Origin: a bacterium | Lineage (GTDB): Bacteria; Patescibacteriota; Minisyncoccia; Phycocordibacterales; UBA1006 | Length of the DNA stretch: 64,000 nucleotides | Assembly (NCBI GenBank): GCA_030433255.1 | Contig: JAUIMI010000001.1 | Coordinates: forward strand, 247,362-311,361 | Reading direction: 5' to 3' | In this document: piece by piece, positions 24,901-33,897 of the stretch | How the letters are laid out: every line of letters begins with the position of its first letter | Numbering within the stretch: the stretch's first letter is position 1 | Notes under the pieces: model-generated | Databases searched by the model: none | Seen by the model: only the letters and a program-made list of their open reading frames with translations | What the model was told of the DNA's origin: nothing | Translations under genes and position numbers: made by a program

Positions 24901-25191
24901 ATGAAAAAAGAATATAAAAGTATCACAGAAAGAAATTTAAAAATATTACCTTTGGGTAAAAATTGGGTGATTTATGATTTTGAAGAAAACTCATTTTTTT
25001 GTTTTGGAATAAAACATGCCGTATTTAAAGGTGATGTTTCACAAATCATGATACGAACACCGATTGAATTTACATCTTATACAGGAGCAGAACATGTTGT
25101 TTTAGGTAAAACAACCGTTGCTGAAATTCAACGTTCATTATCTAACCTTAATGTAGGTTTCCATGATGTCATTGCTGATGTACTACATTAA
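24901..25191 (+). CDS. Hypothetical small protein
   Basis: 96 residues, soluble, mixed alpha/beta character, no signal or membrane segment and no motif I recognise. The C-terminal half contains GKTTVAEIQRSLSNL, a possible helix. It lies just before the pyrG leader promoter; that spacing gives no evidence of shared function. Confidence 0.55.
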   Translation: MKKEYKSITERNLKILPLGKNWVIYDFEENSFFCFGIKHAVFKGDVSQIMIRTPIEFTSYTGAEHVVLGKTTVAEIQRSLSNLNVGFHDVIADVLH

Positions 25192-25221
25192 TTGTTGGTA
25201 TACCAATATTTCTGATATAAT
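25192..25221 (+). promoter_or_regulatory. pyrG leader promoter with a palindrome in its -35/spacer region
   Basis: TTGTTG (25192-25197), 18-bp spacer, TATAAT (25216-25221). A perfect 12-bp palindrome TTGGTATACCAA (25195-25206) overlaps the -35 box and spacer and could be an operator. Confidence 0.6.
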
Positions 25222-25227
25222 AAAAAT

Positions 25228-25263
25228 ATGAAACAAAAACTGACAATTGTATCAGTTATCTAA
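25228..25263 (+). CDS. Candidate 11-residue leader peptide before pyrG
   Basis: ATG six nt after the TATAAT opens MKQKLTIVSVI and stops with TAA at 25261-25263, immediately before the terminator stem. The frame is short enough to occur by chance. Its ATG sits where this genome places leaderless starts, and no other gene lies between promoter and terminator. There is no run of a regulatory codon. Confidence 0.45.
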   Translation: MKQKLTIVSVI

Positions 25264-25290
25264 AAACAGGTTTTTAACGACCTGTTTTTT
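25262..25290 (+). terminator. Leader terminator (putative attenuator) of pyrG
   Basis: AAAAACAGG/CCTGTTTTT around a 10-nt loop, then a T-run, ending 11 nt before the pyrG ATG. A competing upstream hairpin AACTGA/TCAGTT (about 25238-25257) lies in the leader. No promoter fits between the terminator and pyrG, so pyrG expression should need read-through. Confidence 0.65.
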
Positions 25291-25301
25291 ATTTTTTAAA
25301 T

Positions 25302-26966
25302 ATGAAACATTCAAAGAAAAAAAGAAAATATATATTTGTCGTTGGAGGTGTTATGTCAGGTGTTGGAAAAGGAATCACTGCGTCATCAATTGGAAAGATT
25401 CTTCAATTTAATGGATACAAAGTTTCAGCAGTAAAAATTGATCCTTACGTGAATGTTGATGCTGGAACCATGAACCCAGTTGAACATGGAGAAACATTTG
25501 TATTAGAGGATGGTTATGAAACCGATCAGGATATGGGTAATTATGAACGTTTTTTAAATGTTTCATTAACGCGTAATTCGTACATGACGACAGGTTCAAT
25601 CTATCAAAAAGTTATTAATAAAGAGCGCTCCTTGGGATATAGGGGTAAAACAGTTTCAGTAGTTCCTCATGTACCACTTGCAGTTGTTGAACAAATACAA
25701 GAATCAGCAAAAAATGAAGATGCAGATATAACTATCGTTGAAATTGGAGGTACTGTTGGTGAGTATGAAAATATTTTATTTTTAGAAGCGGCACGTATGA
25801 TGAAGAGACAAAATCCACATGATGTTGCTTTTGTCCTCGTTTCGTACTTACCAATTCCATCAGCAGTTGGAGAAATGAAAACTAAACCAACCCAACAATC
25901 AATACGTACCATGCAAGAATCAGGAGTGTTTCCAGATATTATTGTGGGACGTGCCGATGGTATTATTGATATTCCACGTAAGTTAAAAATAGCAAATGCT
26001 TCAATGCTTCATAAACAAGATATTGTCTCTGCACCAAACATGAAATCAATTTATGATATTCCATATTATTTTATTCAAGAAGGTTTAGATAATCGTTTAT
26101 TAAAAAAATTAGATTTAAAGAAACGGAATAATGAATTTGGTAATTTTCATACAAAAGCATGGAAAAAATTTATCCAATCAACTAAAAACCAAAAGAAAGA
26201 AGTAACGATAGCGGTTGTCGGGAAATATTTTGATACAGGTGATTTTGTGCTTTCTGATGCTTATGTATCGGTTATTGAAGCTTTAAAATATGCAGGCTAC
26301 GGTCAAAAAACCAAGGTTAATATAGATTGGCTTTCTTCACATGATTTTGAATCAGGAAAGCGAACAGTTACTGAATTAAAAAAATATCATGGAGTTCTTA
26401 TTCCGGGAGGATTTGGAAATACTGGTATCGATGGTAAGGATATGGTTATTAAATATGTACGAAAAAACAACATACCATTTTTGGGGATTTGTTTAGGTAT
26501 GCAACGTGCTGCTGTTGAATTTGCACAATCAGTTGGAAAATTACAACATGCAGAATCTGATGAACGTAATATTAAAAACTCAATTCCATTAGTAACAACT
26601 ATGGAATCTCAAAAAACAAAAATTAAAAATGCAAACATGGGAGGAACCATGCGATTAGGTTCACACGCAGCAGTATTAAAAAAAGGAACTCTCGCACGTA
26701 AAATCTACAAACGAGAAACTATTTCAGAACGTCATCGCCATCGTTATGAATTAAACCCAAAATTTAATGATCTATTGCAATCAAAAGGGATGGTAATTTC
26801 AGCAACCTCACCTGATGGACAGTTACCAGAAATTATTGAACTTGACCAAAAACTCCATCCATTTTTCATTGCTGTTCAATTTCATCCAGAATTGCAAGCA
26901 CGCCCATTAAATAGTCATCCATTGTTTAACGCTTTTATAAAGGCGTCACTAAAAAACAAGAAATAG
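25302..26966 (+). CDS. pyrG: CTP synthase
   Basis: 554 residues, full length. It makes CTP from UTP, ATP and glutamine, the last step of pyrimidine nucleotide synthesis. The synthetase domain begins with VVGGVMSGVGKGITASSIG and holds KIDPYVNVDAGTM, GETFVLEDGYETDQDMGNYERF and IVEIGGTVGEYE. The C-terminal glutamine amidotransferase domain has PGGFGNTG, nucleophile Cys397 in GICLGMQ, and a late QFHPELQ His-Glu pair. It is monocistronic behind the leader/terminator at 25228-25290, which suggests control by transcription termination. Confidence 0.97.
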   Translation: MKHSKKKRKYIFVVGGVMSGVGKGITASSIGKILQFNGYKVSAVKIDPYVNVDAGTMNPVEHGETFVLEDGYETDQDMGNYERFLNVSLTRNSYMTTGSIYQKVINKERSLGYRGKTVSVVPHVPLAVVEQIQESAKNEDADITIVEIGGTVGEYENILFLEAARMMKRQNPHDVAFVLVSYLPIPSAVGEMKTKPTQQSIRTMQESGVFPDIIVGRADGIIDIPRKLKIANASMLHKQDIVSAPNMKSIYDIPYYFIQEGLDNRLLKKLDLKKRNNEFGNFHTKAWKKFIQSTKNQKKEVTIAVVGKYFDTGDFVLSDAYVSVIEALKYAGYGQKTKVNIDWLSSHDFESGKRTVTELKKYHGVLIPGGFGNTGIDGKDMVIKYVRKNNIPFLGICLGMQRAAVEFAQSVGKLQHAESDERNIKNSIPLVTTMESQKTKIKNANMGGTMRLGSHAAVLKKGTLARKIYKRETISERHRHRYELNPKFNDLLQSKGMVISATSPDGQLPEIIELDQKLHPFFIAVQFHPELQARPLNSHPLFNAFIKASLKNKK

Positions 26967-26980
26967 CTCTTGTTTTTTAA
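26951..26980 (+). terminator. Terminator after pyrG
   Basis: AAAAAACAAGA/TCTTGTTTTTT around AATAGC, overlapping the stop. Confidence 0.9.
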
Positions 26981-26997
26981 TTTGGTATAATTATTTT

Positions 26998-27786
26998 GTG
27001 AATAAATTAACCTTAAAAAATCGAAGAAATCAAAATATTGTAGGTATTTTGACTAAACCAGAAAGTGAAATTATTGGAACAGCAGTCTTACAACATGGAT
27101 ATGGTGGAAAGAAAGAGCATGTACAAATTATCGCTATTCAGGAAACACTCCTTAAGAATGGTTTTCAGGTATTTAATTTTGACTCACCAAATTCTTTTGG
27201 TGAGTCTGATGGGGAATATAAAAATGCTAGACAAGGGTTACATGCTAATGACTTTGAAGATGTTGTTAATTGGACCCAAGAACAAGATTGGTTTATTGGA
27301 AAATTACTTGTTTCGGGTCATTCTATGGGAGGTTTTGCATCAGCTCGGTATACACTTCGTAATCCAGATGTAGTTGATTTCGCTATACCTTTTGCACCTG
27401 TTATTTCAGGAGAACTTATTTGGGCAGGTAGAAGAATTTTTGAACCAGAATCATTTAAGCAATGGAAAAAAGAAGGTATTCAGGTTCAAAATTCAATATC
27501 AACACCTGGTGCAGTTAAAGAGAAACCTTTTGAAGTTATGTATGAATATTTAAATCACTCATTACTTAAAGAATCTAATGAAACTAAACCAATGTTACTA
27601 ATTGGATGTGAATATGATACAAGCATTCCTCCTGAATTTATTAAAATTTTTTATAAAACCTTAGAAGGTGATAAGGAGTTTAAAATAATTAATGGTGCAA
27701 AACATACACCACGTGAACCAGAGCAGTTAGAGGAATTAAAAAATATAATCAATACTTGGCTCATAAAAAAACTAGCAGAATACTAG
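26998..27786 (+). CDS. Alpha/beta hydrolase (serine esterase/peptidase type)
   Basis: 262 residues with a GTG start; TATAAT at 26986-26991 ends 6 nt before it, so the mRNA would be leaderless with GTG. Oxyanion stretch LQHGYGGKKE near 31-40, nucleophile Ser109 in GHSMGG, acid Asp207 in GCEYDTSIPP and His236 in GAKHTPREP complete the triad. The family includes acyl esterases and S9-like hydrolases; the substrate is unknown. There is no signal peptide, so it is cytoplasmic. Its stop overlaps the end of the convergent RNA methyltransferase by 4 bp. Confidence 0.85.
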   Translation: MNKLTLKNRRNQNIVGILTKPESEIIGTAVLQHGYGGKKEHVQIIAIQETLLKNGFQVFNFDSPNSFGESDGEYKNARQGLHANDFEDVVNWTQEQDWFIGKLLVSGHSMGGFASARYTLRNPDVVDFAIPFAPVISGELIWAGRRIFEPESFKQWKKEGIQVQNSISTPGAVKEKPFEVMYEYLNHSLLKESNETKPMLLIGCEYDTSIPPEFIKIFYKTLEGDKEFKIINGAKHTPREPEQLEELKNIINTWLIKKLAEY

Positions 27787-27793
27787 TTTTTTC
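27764..27793. terminator. Terminator at the convergent gene ends
   Basis: AAAAAACTAG/CTAGTTTTTT around CAGAATA, overlapping both stop codons. Confidence 0.8.
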
Positions 27794-29111
27794 TTTTTAA
27801 AAACAATACATGTTCAATATGTGGAGTTTTAGGAAATAAATTATATCCACGTGACCATTCTATAGAATAGACTTCTTGCAATGACGTATAATCACGAGCC
27901 TGTGTTTCAGGATTACATGAAATATAAATAATGTATTCTGGTTTGATTTTTATAATTTTTGATATCAATTTTTTGGTTAAACCGCTACGTGCTGGATCAA
28001 CGACGAGAATTTGATGTGATTGTATACATGTTAATGCTTCATCAACAGAGCTTTCAGTAAAGGAAAGATTTTGAATATTATTTTGTTCTGCATTGATTAA
28101 TGCATATTTTTTCGCTAACGGACTTTGCTCAACTCCATGCACAGATGCAACATAGTCTGACAAATGCAATCCAATAATCCCAACACCTGCGAACAAATCT
28201 AATAATTCATATTCATTATGATGCGGAATCGTTTGTATAATTTCAGTACACTCATTCAAGATTTGTACAAAGGCATCAGGATAAATTTGAAAAAATTGCG
28301 ATGGATGATAGGTGTATTTTTTGTTTAATACTTCTTCAGTTATTTCAATATTTCCAATTTCATAAAAATCTTTGGTGGTTATTGAACTGCGAATTCCTAC
28401 TTCAGAATGTGAAACAAGAATACCTGCAATATTTGGATTATTGTTTTGGAATTTTTTTAAATCTGATTTTTTCCACGGTAATTTTTTACGATTTGTTTCG
28501 GTAACTAGTATGTGTGCAACGACAGTATTGGTGGTGTATGAATATCGCAATACAAGATATTTCAAGATTTCTAATGGAACATTTTTTTGGTTAAAAAAAG
28601 TTAAAAACTGTTTTCCAATTCTATTAATTACTGGATGAACGAGAATATTTTCTGTTTGTGGGATTTTACCTGTTTGTGAAATACCACGAGTAAATAAGGC
28701 AAATGATATTGTATTACTTGGGTCGATGGTAAATGCATAGGCGACCTTGTTCCGATACCCTTCAGTTAATAAGGTGCGGTTTTGTGCAGTTATTGTTGGT
28801 CTTATTTTAATATTATGTTTTTCGAAAATAGTATGAATGAGTTGCTTTTTTAAGGTGTCTTCTGCTTGGATGTCTAAGTGTTGCCAAGGTGCATTGGGAT
28901 GAAAAAAAGGCTGCTTTGCTGGGGTATATACTCGGTCTTTTGATGGTTCAATAATTTCAATTATTTCTGCGTAGTGAATGTTTTCTGCTGATTTGTATTT
29001 TCTGGCGTTAATGATATCACCAGGAAAACCTCCAAGAATATACCAACCATTGTCAGCAATTCCATGACCAGTAGGCGAGAGTGATTCTATTGTCACAATC
29101 TGTGAATGCAT
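27783..29111 (-). CDS. RNA (uracil-C5)-methyltransferase, RlmD/TrmA family
   Basis: 442 residues. The N-terminal part (about 1-60) fits a TRAM RNA-binding domain. The catalytic domain shows QFFQIYPDAF, SAM motif LLDLFAGVGIIGLHLS, DPARSGL, nucleophile Cys in YISCNPETQARD, and PHIEHV with the general-base Glu. The Cys cluster that binds Fe-S in RlmD is replaced (for example HPNAPWQHL), so this member is cluster-free. The target could be 23S rRNA U1939, U747 or tRNA U54; sequence alone does not decide. Confidence 0.88.
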   Translation of the reverse strand: MHSQIVTIESLSPTGHGIADNGWYILGGFPGDIINARKYKSAENIHYAEIIEIIEPSKDRVYTPAKQPFFHPNAPWQHLDIQAEDTLKKQLIHTIFEKHNIKIRPTITAQNRTLLTEGYRNKVAYAFTIDPSNTISFALFTRGISQTGKIPQTENILVHPVINRIGKQFLTFFNQKNVPLEILKYLVLRYSYTTNTVVAHILVTETNRKKLPWKKSDLKKFQNNNPNIAGILVSHSEVGIRSSITTKDFYEIGNIEITEEVLNKKYTYHPSQFFQIYPDAFVQILNECTEIIQTIPHHNEYELLDLFAGVGIIGLHLSDYVASVHGVEQSPLAKKYALINAEQNNIQNLSFTESSVDEALTCIQSHQILVVDPARSGLTKKLISKIIKIKPEYIIYISCNPETQARDYTSLQEVYSIEWSRGYNLFPKTPHIEHVLFLKRKN

Positions 29112-29167
29112 ATAGATAATGTACCTTTATTTTTGAAAAAAAACACCATTCAGGTATCATAGAGTTT

Positions 29168-32100
29168 ATGAATCAGAACGAATACAACCCATCAGATATT
29201 GAAAAAAAATGGCAGGAATATTGGCAGGAACATAATATCTACGCTGTAGAAAATAATGTAACAGACAAGGAAAACTTTTATGCGTTATCAGAGTTTGCTT
29301 ATCCATCAGGAAATCTCCATGTTGGGCATTGGTATGCCTTTGCGGTGCCTGATATCTATGCACGATACAAACGAATGAGTGGATACAACGTTCTATATCC
29401 TATGGGATTTGATGCCTTTGGATTACCTGCAGAAAATGCAGCTATTAAACGTGGATTAGATCCACGAAAATGGACCTATGAAAATATGGATTATATGCGT
29501 AATCAATTGCGTTCAATGGGAGCGAGTTTTGATTGGAGTCGTTCTTTTGCGACCTGTGATCCTGAATATTACAAATGGACACAGTGGATGTTTACTCAGT
29601 TTTACACGAATGATTTAATTGAGCGTTCGTTAATAAAAACAAACTGGTGTGAATCATGTAAAACCGTTCTTGCAAACGAACAAGTTGTCTCTGGGGAATG
29701 TGAGCGGTGTGGAAACGGTGTTATTCAAAAAGACATGGCACAATGGATGCTCAAAATTACCAAATTTGCAGACGCACTTTATGATGATTTAGATACACTA
29801 GATTGGGATCATTCAATTAAACAAGCACAACGAGAATGGATTGGACGAAAAGAGGGAAGTCTTATTCCTTTTAAAATCCAAGAATCAGAAATGTATGACG
29901 TAAATACGGGTCCAGGTGATGATGCTTTCCGACAAGGTGAACCAATAGTAGACCGAGACAATGTAGTGGTTATTATTGAACACCCGGAAAAAGACGAATT
30001 TTTATGTGCAAAATGGAAACAGGTCGATTGGCAAGGATTTGTAACAGGAGGAATCGAACAAGGTCAATCTATCGAAGAAACAGCATTAACCGAAGTGCGT
30101 GAGGAAACAGGTTATCAGAACCCAGAAATAGTAAAAATCTATAACCAATCATCACATGGATTATTTTGGCATGTGCACAAAAAACAAAATCGCCGCGCAA
30201 ACTATCGAATTGTACATGTACGATTAAAAGATTTAGAACACATAGAACGTAGACAAGAAGAACAAGAGATTGCAGATTTCTTATGGATTCCTCGGTCTGA
30301 AGTAAATGATTTCTTGAAACGTGAAGATATGAAATATCCATGGCGAGTTGTTAATCAGAAAAATAATTTAACTTCTCAGGTTGAACAAAATGAAAATACA
30401 ATTGGTGCTGGTATCTTTATTAAAACTAAAGAAGGGAAATATGTTTTCCAAAAAAGAGATAATAACCCTGAAAGAGCAAAAGGAATTACTGCTTTGTTTG
30501 GAGGAGGTTTAGAGCCAAATGAAACAACACGACAAACAGCAGTGCGTGAATTAAGAGAAGAACTTGGTTTAGAGGTATTAGAATCTGATTTAAAATTTAT
30601 TGATTTACAAAATCATTTTGATAATCCTAAAAAAAATTCAGCTCTATTTTTAATTGAAGGTATTAATTTTGAGTCTTTGAAACTAAAAGAAGGCGTTGGT
30701 TTAGTTGAATTATTTATTGATGAGATTTTTGATTATCCTAAGATGGGTAAATTTGGACGATTATATGCTACAAAAAAAAGAAGTCTATTGGAAAATAGTT
30801 TTTTTGAAACTAAAGTATTTACCACTCGAGCTGATACCTTGTTTGGTGCGACATATATTGTACTCGCTCCTGAACATCAAATAGTACAAAATATCAAATC
30901 TCAAATCACGAATTGGAATGAGGTTGAAGATTATCTTAAGGAAGTTGAAAAAAAATCAGATTTGGATCGACAACAATCAAAGGAAAAAACAGGAGTAGAG
31001 TTAAAAGGAATCGAAGCAATAAACCCAGCAACTGGAAAACCAGTTCCTGTGTGGGTTGCTGACTATGTGTTGGTACATTTTGGAACCGGTGCGGTCATGG
31101 CAGTCCCTGCACATGATGAGCGTGATGCAGAATTTGCTTTGAAATATGATTTACCTTTTAAATTTGTGGTTTTACCATCTGCGGGTGAGATAGGAAATTC
31201 ACGACCATTGATTACTTCAGGTGAAAATGCATTTATCTTAGCTGCAGGAACAACCGAACAAAAAGGAAGCCAAGAACACATAAATGCAGAGTGGAATGCA
31301 ATGTATGATGTACTAGGTATAATTGAAGATGGTTTATTACCAGTTGGAAAACGATTTTGTTGTACCTTTGAAGGAAAGGTTATTAATGCATCAGGAGATG
31401 TAAATACCAAAACATCAGAAGAAGCACGAAATATTATCACCAAAATGGTTGGTGGAGAAATAACCAAAACGTATCGATTACGTGATTGGGGAATTTCTCG
31501 TCAGCGATATTGGGGAACACCAATTCCAATAGTATATGATCCAGAAGGAAATCCTCATGTTGTTCCCGAAGAACACTTACCATGGACATTACCTGATGAT
31601 GTTGATTTCACGCCAGATGGAACTGCACCATTAGCTCGTTCAGAGAAATTAAAAAAACGAACTGAAGAAATTTTTGGTACAGGTTGGACTCCAGAAGTTG
31701 ATACTATGGATACCTTTGTTGATTCGTCGTGGTATTTTTATCGTTATTTAGATAACAACAATAGTTCAGAGTTTGTTAGTAAAGACATCATGCAATCATG
31801 GATGCCAGTTGATATGTATTTTGGTGGTGCTGAGCATACTACTATGCACTTATTATATTCACGATTTTGGGTAAAGGCGCTTCATTCATTAGGTCTTGTT
31901 CCAGCAAATGAACCTTACCAAGGAAGATTAAATCGTGGTCTTATTCTTGGTCCAGATGGTGCAAAAATGTCTAAATCAAAAGGAAACGTTATTGATCCTG
32001 ATGAAGTGGTTTCGCATGTTGGAGCTGATACGGTGCGTATGTATTTAGCATTTATTGGTCCATTTAATGAACCTGGTAATTACCCATGGGACCCAAATGG

Positions 32101-32629
32101 TGTTGTGGGGATTCGAAGGTTTTTAGATAAGGTGTGGAGATTGCAAGATAAAAAAACTGAAACAAGCAGTGAAGAATTAGTATCAGCACTACACCAAACT
32201 ATCAAAAAGGTACATGAAGATATTGATCGTTTGAAATTAAATACCGCTATTTCTTCAATGATGACATTTATAAATCAAGCCGAGAAATCAGATGGTATAA
32301 CACAAGCTGAGTATGATATATTCCTACAATTACTAGCACCATTTGCTCCTCATATGTGTGAAGAGTTGTGGATGCAAAATCATTCTACATCAATTCATAT
32401 AACTGATTTTCCGGAATATGATGAATCAAAAATTAGTTCAGGGATGAAAGCACTTCCTATTCAAATTAACGGAAAAGTTCGTGCACAAATTATTGTTGAA
32501 GAAGGGGAGAATAATGATTCTTTACAAAATCGTATTCTTGAAATGCCTGAGGTGCAAAAATGGACAGAAGGAAAAGTTATTAAAAAATTCATTCATGTTC
32601 CAAGTAAAATTATTAACTTAGTTATTTAA
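29168..32629 (+). CDS. leuS: Leucyl-tRNA synthetase with two inserted Nudix domains
   Basis: 1153 residues against about 800-880 for usual bacterial LeuRS. The class I core is complete: HIGH-like GNLHVGHW near 49-56, zinc-type Cys residues (CESCK and CERCG), the editing domain (TTRADTLFGATY) and KMSKS in GAKMSKSKGN. Between QREWIGRKEG and FETKVFTTRAD, where CP1 begins, about 310 extra residues hold two Nudix domains. The first (about 265-390) has a box at 294-316 with Gln for the first Glu and Thr for Arg, but keeps E309, E312 and E313. The second (about 412-545) has a perfect box, G446-x5-E452-x7-R460-E461-L462-x-E464-E465-x-G467. Frame and catalytic motifs are intact, so it is an insertion rather than an assembly artefact. 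TATCAT lies 7 nt before the ATG. Confidence 0.95.
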   Translation: MNQNEYNPSDIEKKWQEYWQEHNIYAVENNVTDKENFYALSEFAYPSGNLHVGHWYAFAVPDIYARYKRMSGYNVLYPMGFDAFGLPAENAAIKRGLDPRKWTYENMDYMRNQLRSMGASFDWSRSFATCDPEYYKWTQWMFTQFYTNDLIERSLIKTNWCESCKTVLANEQVVSGECERCGNGVIQKDMAQWMLKITKFADALYDDLDTLDWDHSIKQAQREWIGRKEGSLIPFKIQESEMYDVNTGPGDDAFRQGEPIVDRDNVVVIIEHPEKDEFLCAKWKQVDWQGFVTGGIEQGQSIEETALTEVREETGYQNPEIVKIYNQSSHGLFWHVHKKQNRRANYRIVHVRLKDLEHIERRQEEQEIADFLWIPRSEVNDFLKREDMKYPWRVVNQKNNLTSQVEQNENTIGAGIFIKTKEGKYVFQKRDNNPERAKGITALFGGGLEPNETTRQTAVRELREELGLEVLESDLKFIDLQNHFDNPKKNSALFLIEGINFESLKLKEGVGLVELFIDEIFDYPKMGKFGRLYATKKRSLLENSFFETKVFTTRADTLFGATYIVLAPEHQIVQNIKSQITNWNEVEDYLKEVEKKSDLDRQQSKEKTGVELKGIEAINPATGKPVPVWVADYVLVHFGTGAVMAVPAHDERDAEFALKYDLPFKFVVLPSAGEIGNSRPLITSGENAFILAAGTTEQKGSQEHINAEWNAMYDVLGIIEDGLLPVGKRFCCTFEGKVINASGDVNTKTSEEARNIITKMVGGEITKTYRLRDWGISRQRYWGTPIPIVYDPEGNPHVVPEEHLPWTLPDDVDFTPDGTAPLARSEKLKKRTEEIFGTGWTPEVDTMDTFVDSSWYFYRYLDNNNSSEFVSKDIMQSWMPVDMYFGGAEHTTMHLLYSRFWVKALHSLGLVPANEPYQGRLNRGLILGPDGAKMSKSKGNVIDPDEVVSHVGADTVRMYLAFIGPFNEPGNYPWDPNGVVGIRRFLDKVWRLQDKKTETSSEELVSALHQTIKKVHEDIDRLKLNTAISSMMTFINQAEKSDGITQAEYDIFLQLLAPFAPHMCEELWMQNHSTSIHITDFPEYDESKISSGMKALPIQINGKVRAQIIVEEGENNDSLQNRILEMPEVQKWTEGKVIKKFIHVPSKIINLVI

Positions 32630-32633
32630 AAAA

Positions 32634-33221
32634 ATGAAACCATTAAAAATTATTATACTATTGGTTATAGGAGTTATTATCGGAATTGTATTAACCGGTA
32701 TGTATAAATTTAATTATCTTGCCAATCAACCAGGATATGATGTTGATGGAAATAGAATTTCAATACAAGAAGAAGTAATACAGGAAGATATTTCAGAAGG
32801 TATAGAGTCAGAACCAGAAGAATCAATGATTATTCGTATCCCTGATGCAGATCTATTAGGAGAGTCTGTTGTTTTTACCGAATATACTGTACCAAAATCA
32901 GCAGGAGTATTGCATGCAACATACAATAAATTGTTTGAAGTATATGCTTCAGAAAATGGATATAATGGATTATTTTATGATTCAATTATATTAGATAATG
33001 GTGTTGCACGAATATTTTTAACAGGTTCATGGTTTCCTGCAGGTGATTTGAGTGGAGCTTATATGAGGAATAATATCAATGAAGCCGCATTTCAATTTGA
33101 TAGTGTCCAGTCTATTGAAGTATATCTGAATGAGAATTTATTTGATTGGTGTATTGATGACCAATCAGGTGGAGAGAATGGTTGTCCAGATACCCCACGA
33201 TATTGGATTGATTCTCGATAG
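32634..33221 (+). CDS. Anchored extracytoplasmic protein, GerMN-like
   Basis: 195 residues: an N-terminal membrane helix (about 5-23), an acidic linker (EEVIQEDISEGIESEPEES) and a domain of about 120 residues. The stretch DSIILDNGVARIFLTGSW followed by a helix and SIEVYLNENLF resembles GerMN domains (sporulation/germination and wall-associated proteins), which fold into a small alpha/beta unit. It contains two Cys near the end. It starts 4 bp after leuS and probably shares its mRNA. Confidence 0.55.
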   Translation: MKPLKIIILLVIGVIIGIVLTGMYKFNYLANQPGYDVDGNRISIQEEVIQEDISEGIESEPEESMIIRIPDADLLGESVVFTEYTVPKSAGVLHATYNKLFEVYASENGYNGLFYDSIILDNGVARIFLTGSWFPAGDLSGAYMRNNINEAAFQFDSVQSIEVYLNENLFDWCIDDQSGGENGCPDTPRYWIDSR

Positions 33222-33231
33222 TTTCTTGATT

Positions 33232-33261
33232 AACAAAACACCTTAAAATAGGTGTTTTGTT
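33232..33261 (+). terminator. Terminator after the GerMN-like gene
   Basis: AACAAAACACCT/AGGTGTTTTGTT around a 6-nt loop. Confidence 0.9.
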
Positions 33262-33301
33262 AATGGCTTTTTAAATAATTTATTGTTATATTAAAAATAC
33301 T

Positions 33302-33856
33302 ATGAATACGTACAAAAATACTATTATTTCATTACTAGCTGTTGCAGTCCTTGTTGGTGTTGCTATTTATCTTTTCAAAGATAAACAAAAAAATAATCCA
33401 AAGGCGGATGCACCAGTCTTTGTAGAAGTTGTACAAACAGAATCCGGAGAAGAAGAGATTGAATTGGATAGACCACTCTCACAATCTTTTTCTAATGCTC
33501 TTTCTAATAATCAACAAACATCATCTTCTGTGGCTACCAGTCAATCATCTCAGACAACAGCTCAGAAAGTTGTGACAGCTATCACAAAACCATTTATGCT
33601 AGGATTTTACTATTTTAACACTATCAATAAATATGGTGTTGAAGAGTGTACACCTCGAGACTCTACAGATAGCGAAGAAGAGTTTCCAGAATATACGAAA
33701 GAGAATTTTAGACTTACCGATGTTTCATTCTCTGATAACAAGGCGTATCTTTTTGTAGATGCGGATGAATCTCCTGAAAAAATATGTGCACAAGTTCTTA
33801 TTTTCAAAAATATAACAACAAGTGTATTTGACGCCATTAACGTAATTGTTGAGTAA
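33302..33856 (+). CDS. Hypothetical anchored extracytoplasmic protein
   Basis: 184 residues: one membrane helix (about 7-26), a Ser/Gln/Thr-rich linker to about 95, then a small domain with two Cys and an alternating strand pattern (FRLTDVSFSDNKAYLFVDAD). No known family. TATATT at 33287-33292 lies 9 nt before the ATG. Its terminator is copy 1 of the 31-bp direct repeat. Confidence 0.6.
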   Translation: MNTYKNTIISLLAVAVLVGVAIYLFKDKQKNNPKADAPVFVEVVQTESGEEEIELDRPLSQSFSNALSNNQQTSSSVATSQSSQTTAQKVVTAITKPFMLGFYYFNTINKYGVEECTPRDSTDSEEEFPEYTKENFRLTDVSFSDNKAYLFVDADESPEKICAQVLIFKNITTSVFDAINVIVE

Positions 33857-33881
33857 AACCAGAATAATATTCTGGTTTTTG
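33855..33881 (+). terminator. Terminator, first copy
   Basis: AAAACCAGAAT/ATTCTGGTTTT around AAT plus T-run. It is part of the direct repeat. Confidence 0.9.
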
Positions 33882-33886
33882 TTATA
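33856..33886 (+). repeat. 31-bp direct repeat, copy 1 (left end of cassette)
   Basis: Identical over 31 bases to 38352-38382. It covers a terminator hairpin and the first bases of a -10 box. Three genes lie between the two copies. Confidence 0.85.
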
Positions 33887-33897
33887 CTAAAAGTGAT

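Noticed and set aside
30069..30341. Antisense open frame within the LeuRS Nudix insert
   Set aside because: The sense frame carries clear Nudix motifs; the antisense frame has no start context or recognisable product.
29168..32629. Assembly chimera explaining the Nudix-LeuRS
   Set aside because: One uninterrupted frame, both halves of LeuRS complete, and the insert lies exactly at a known domain boundary.
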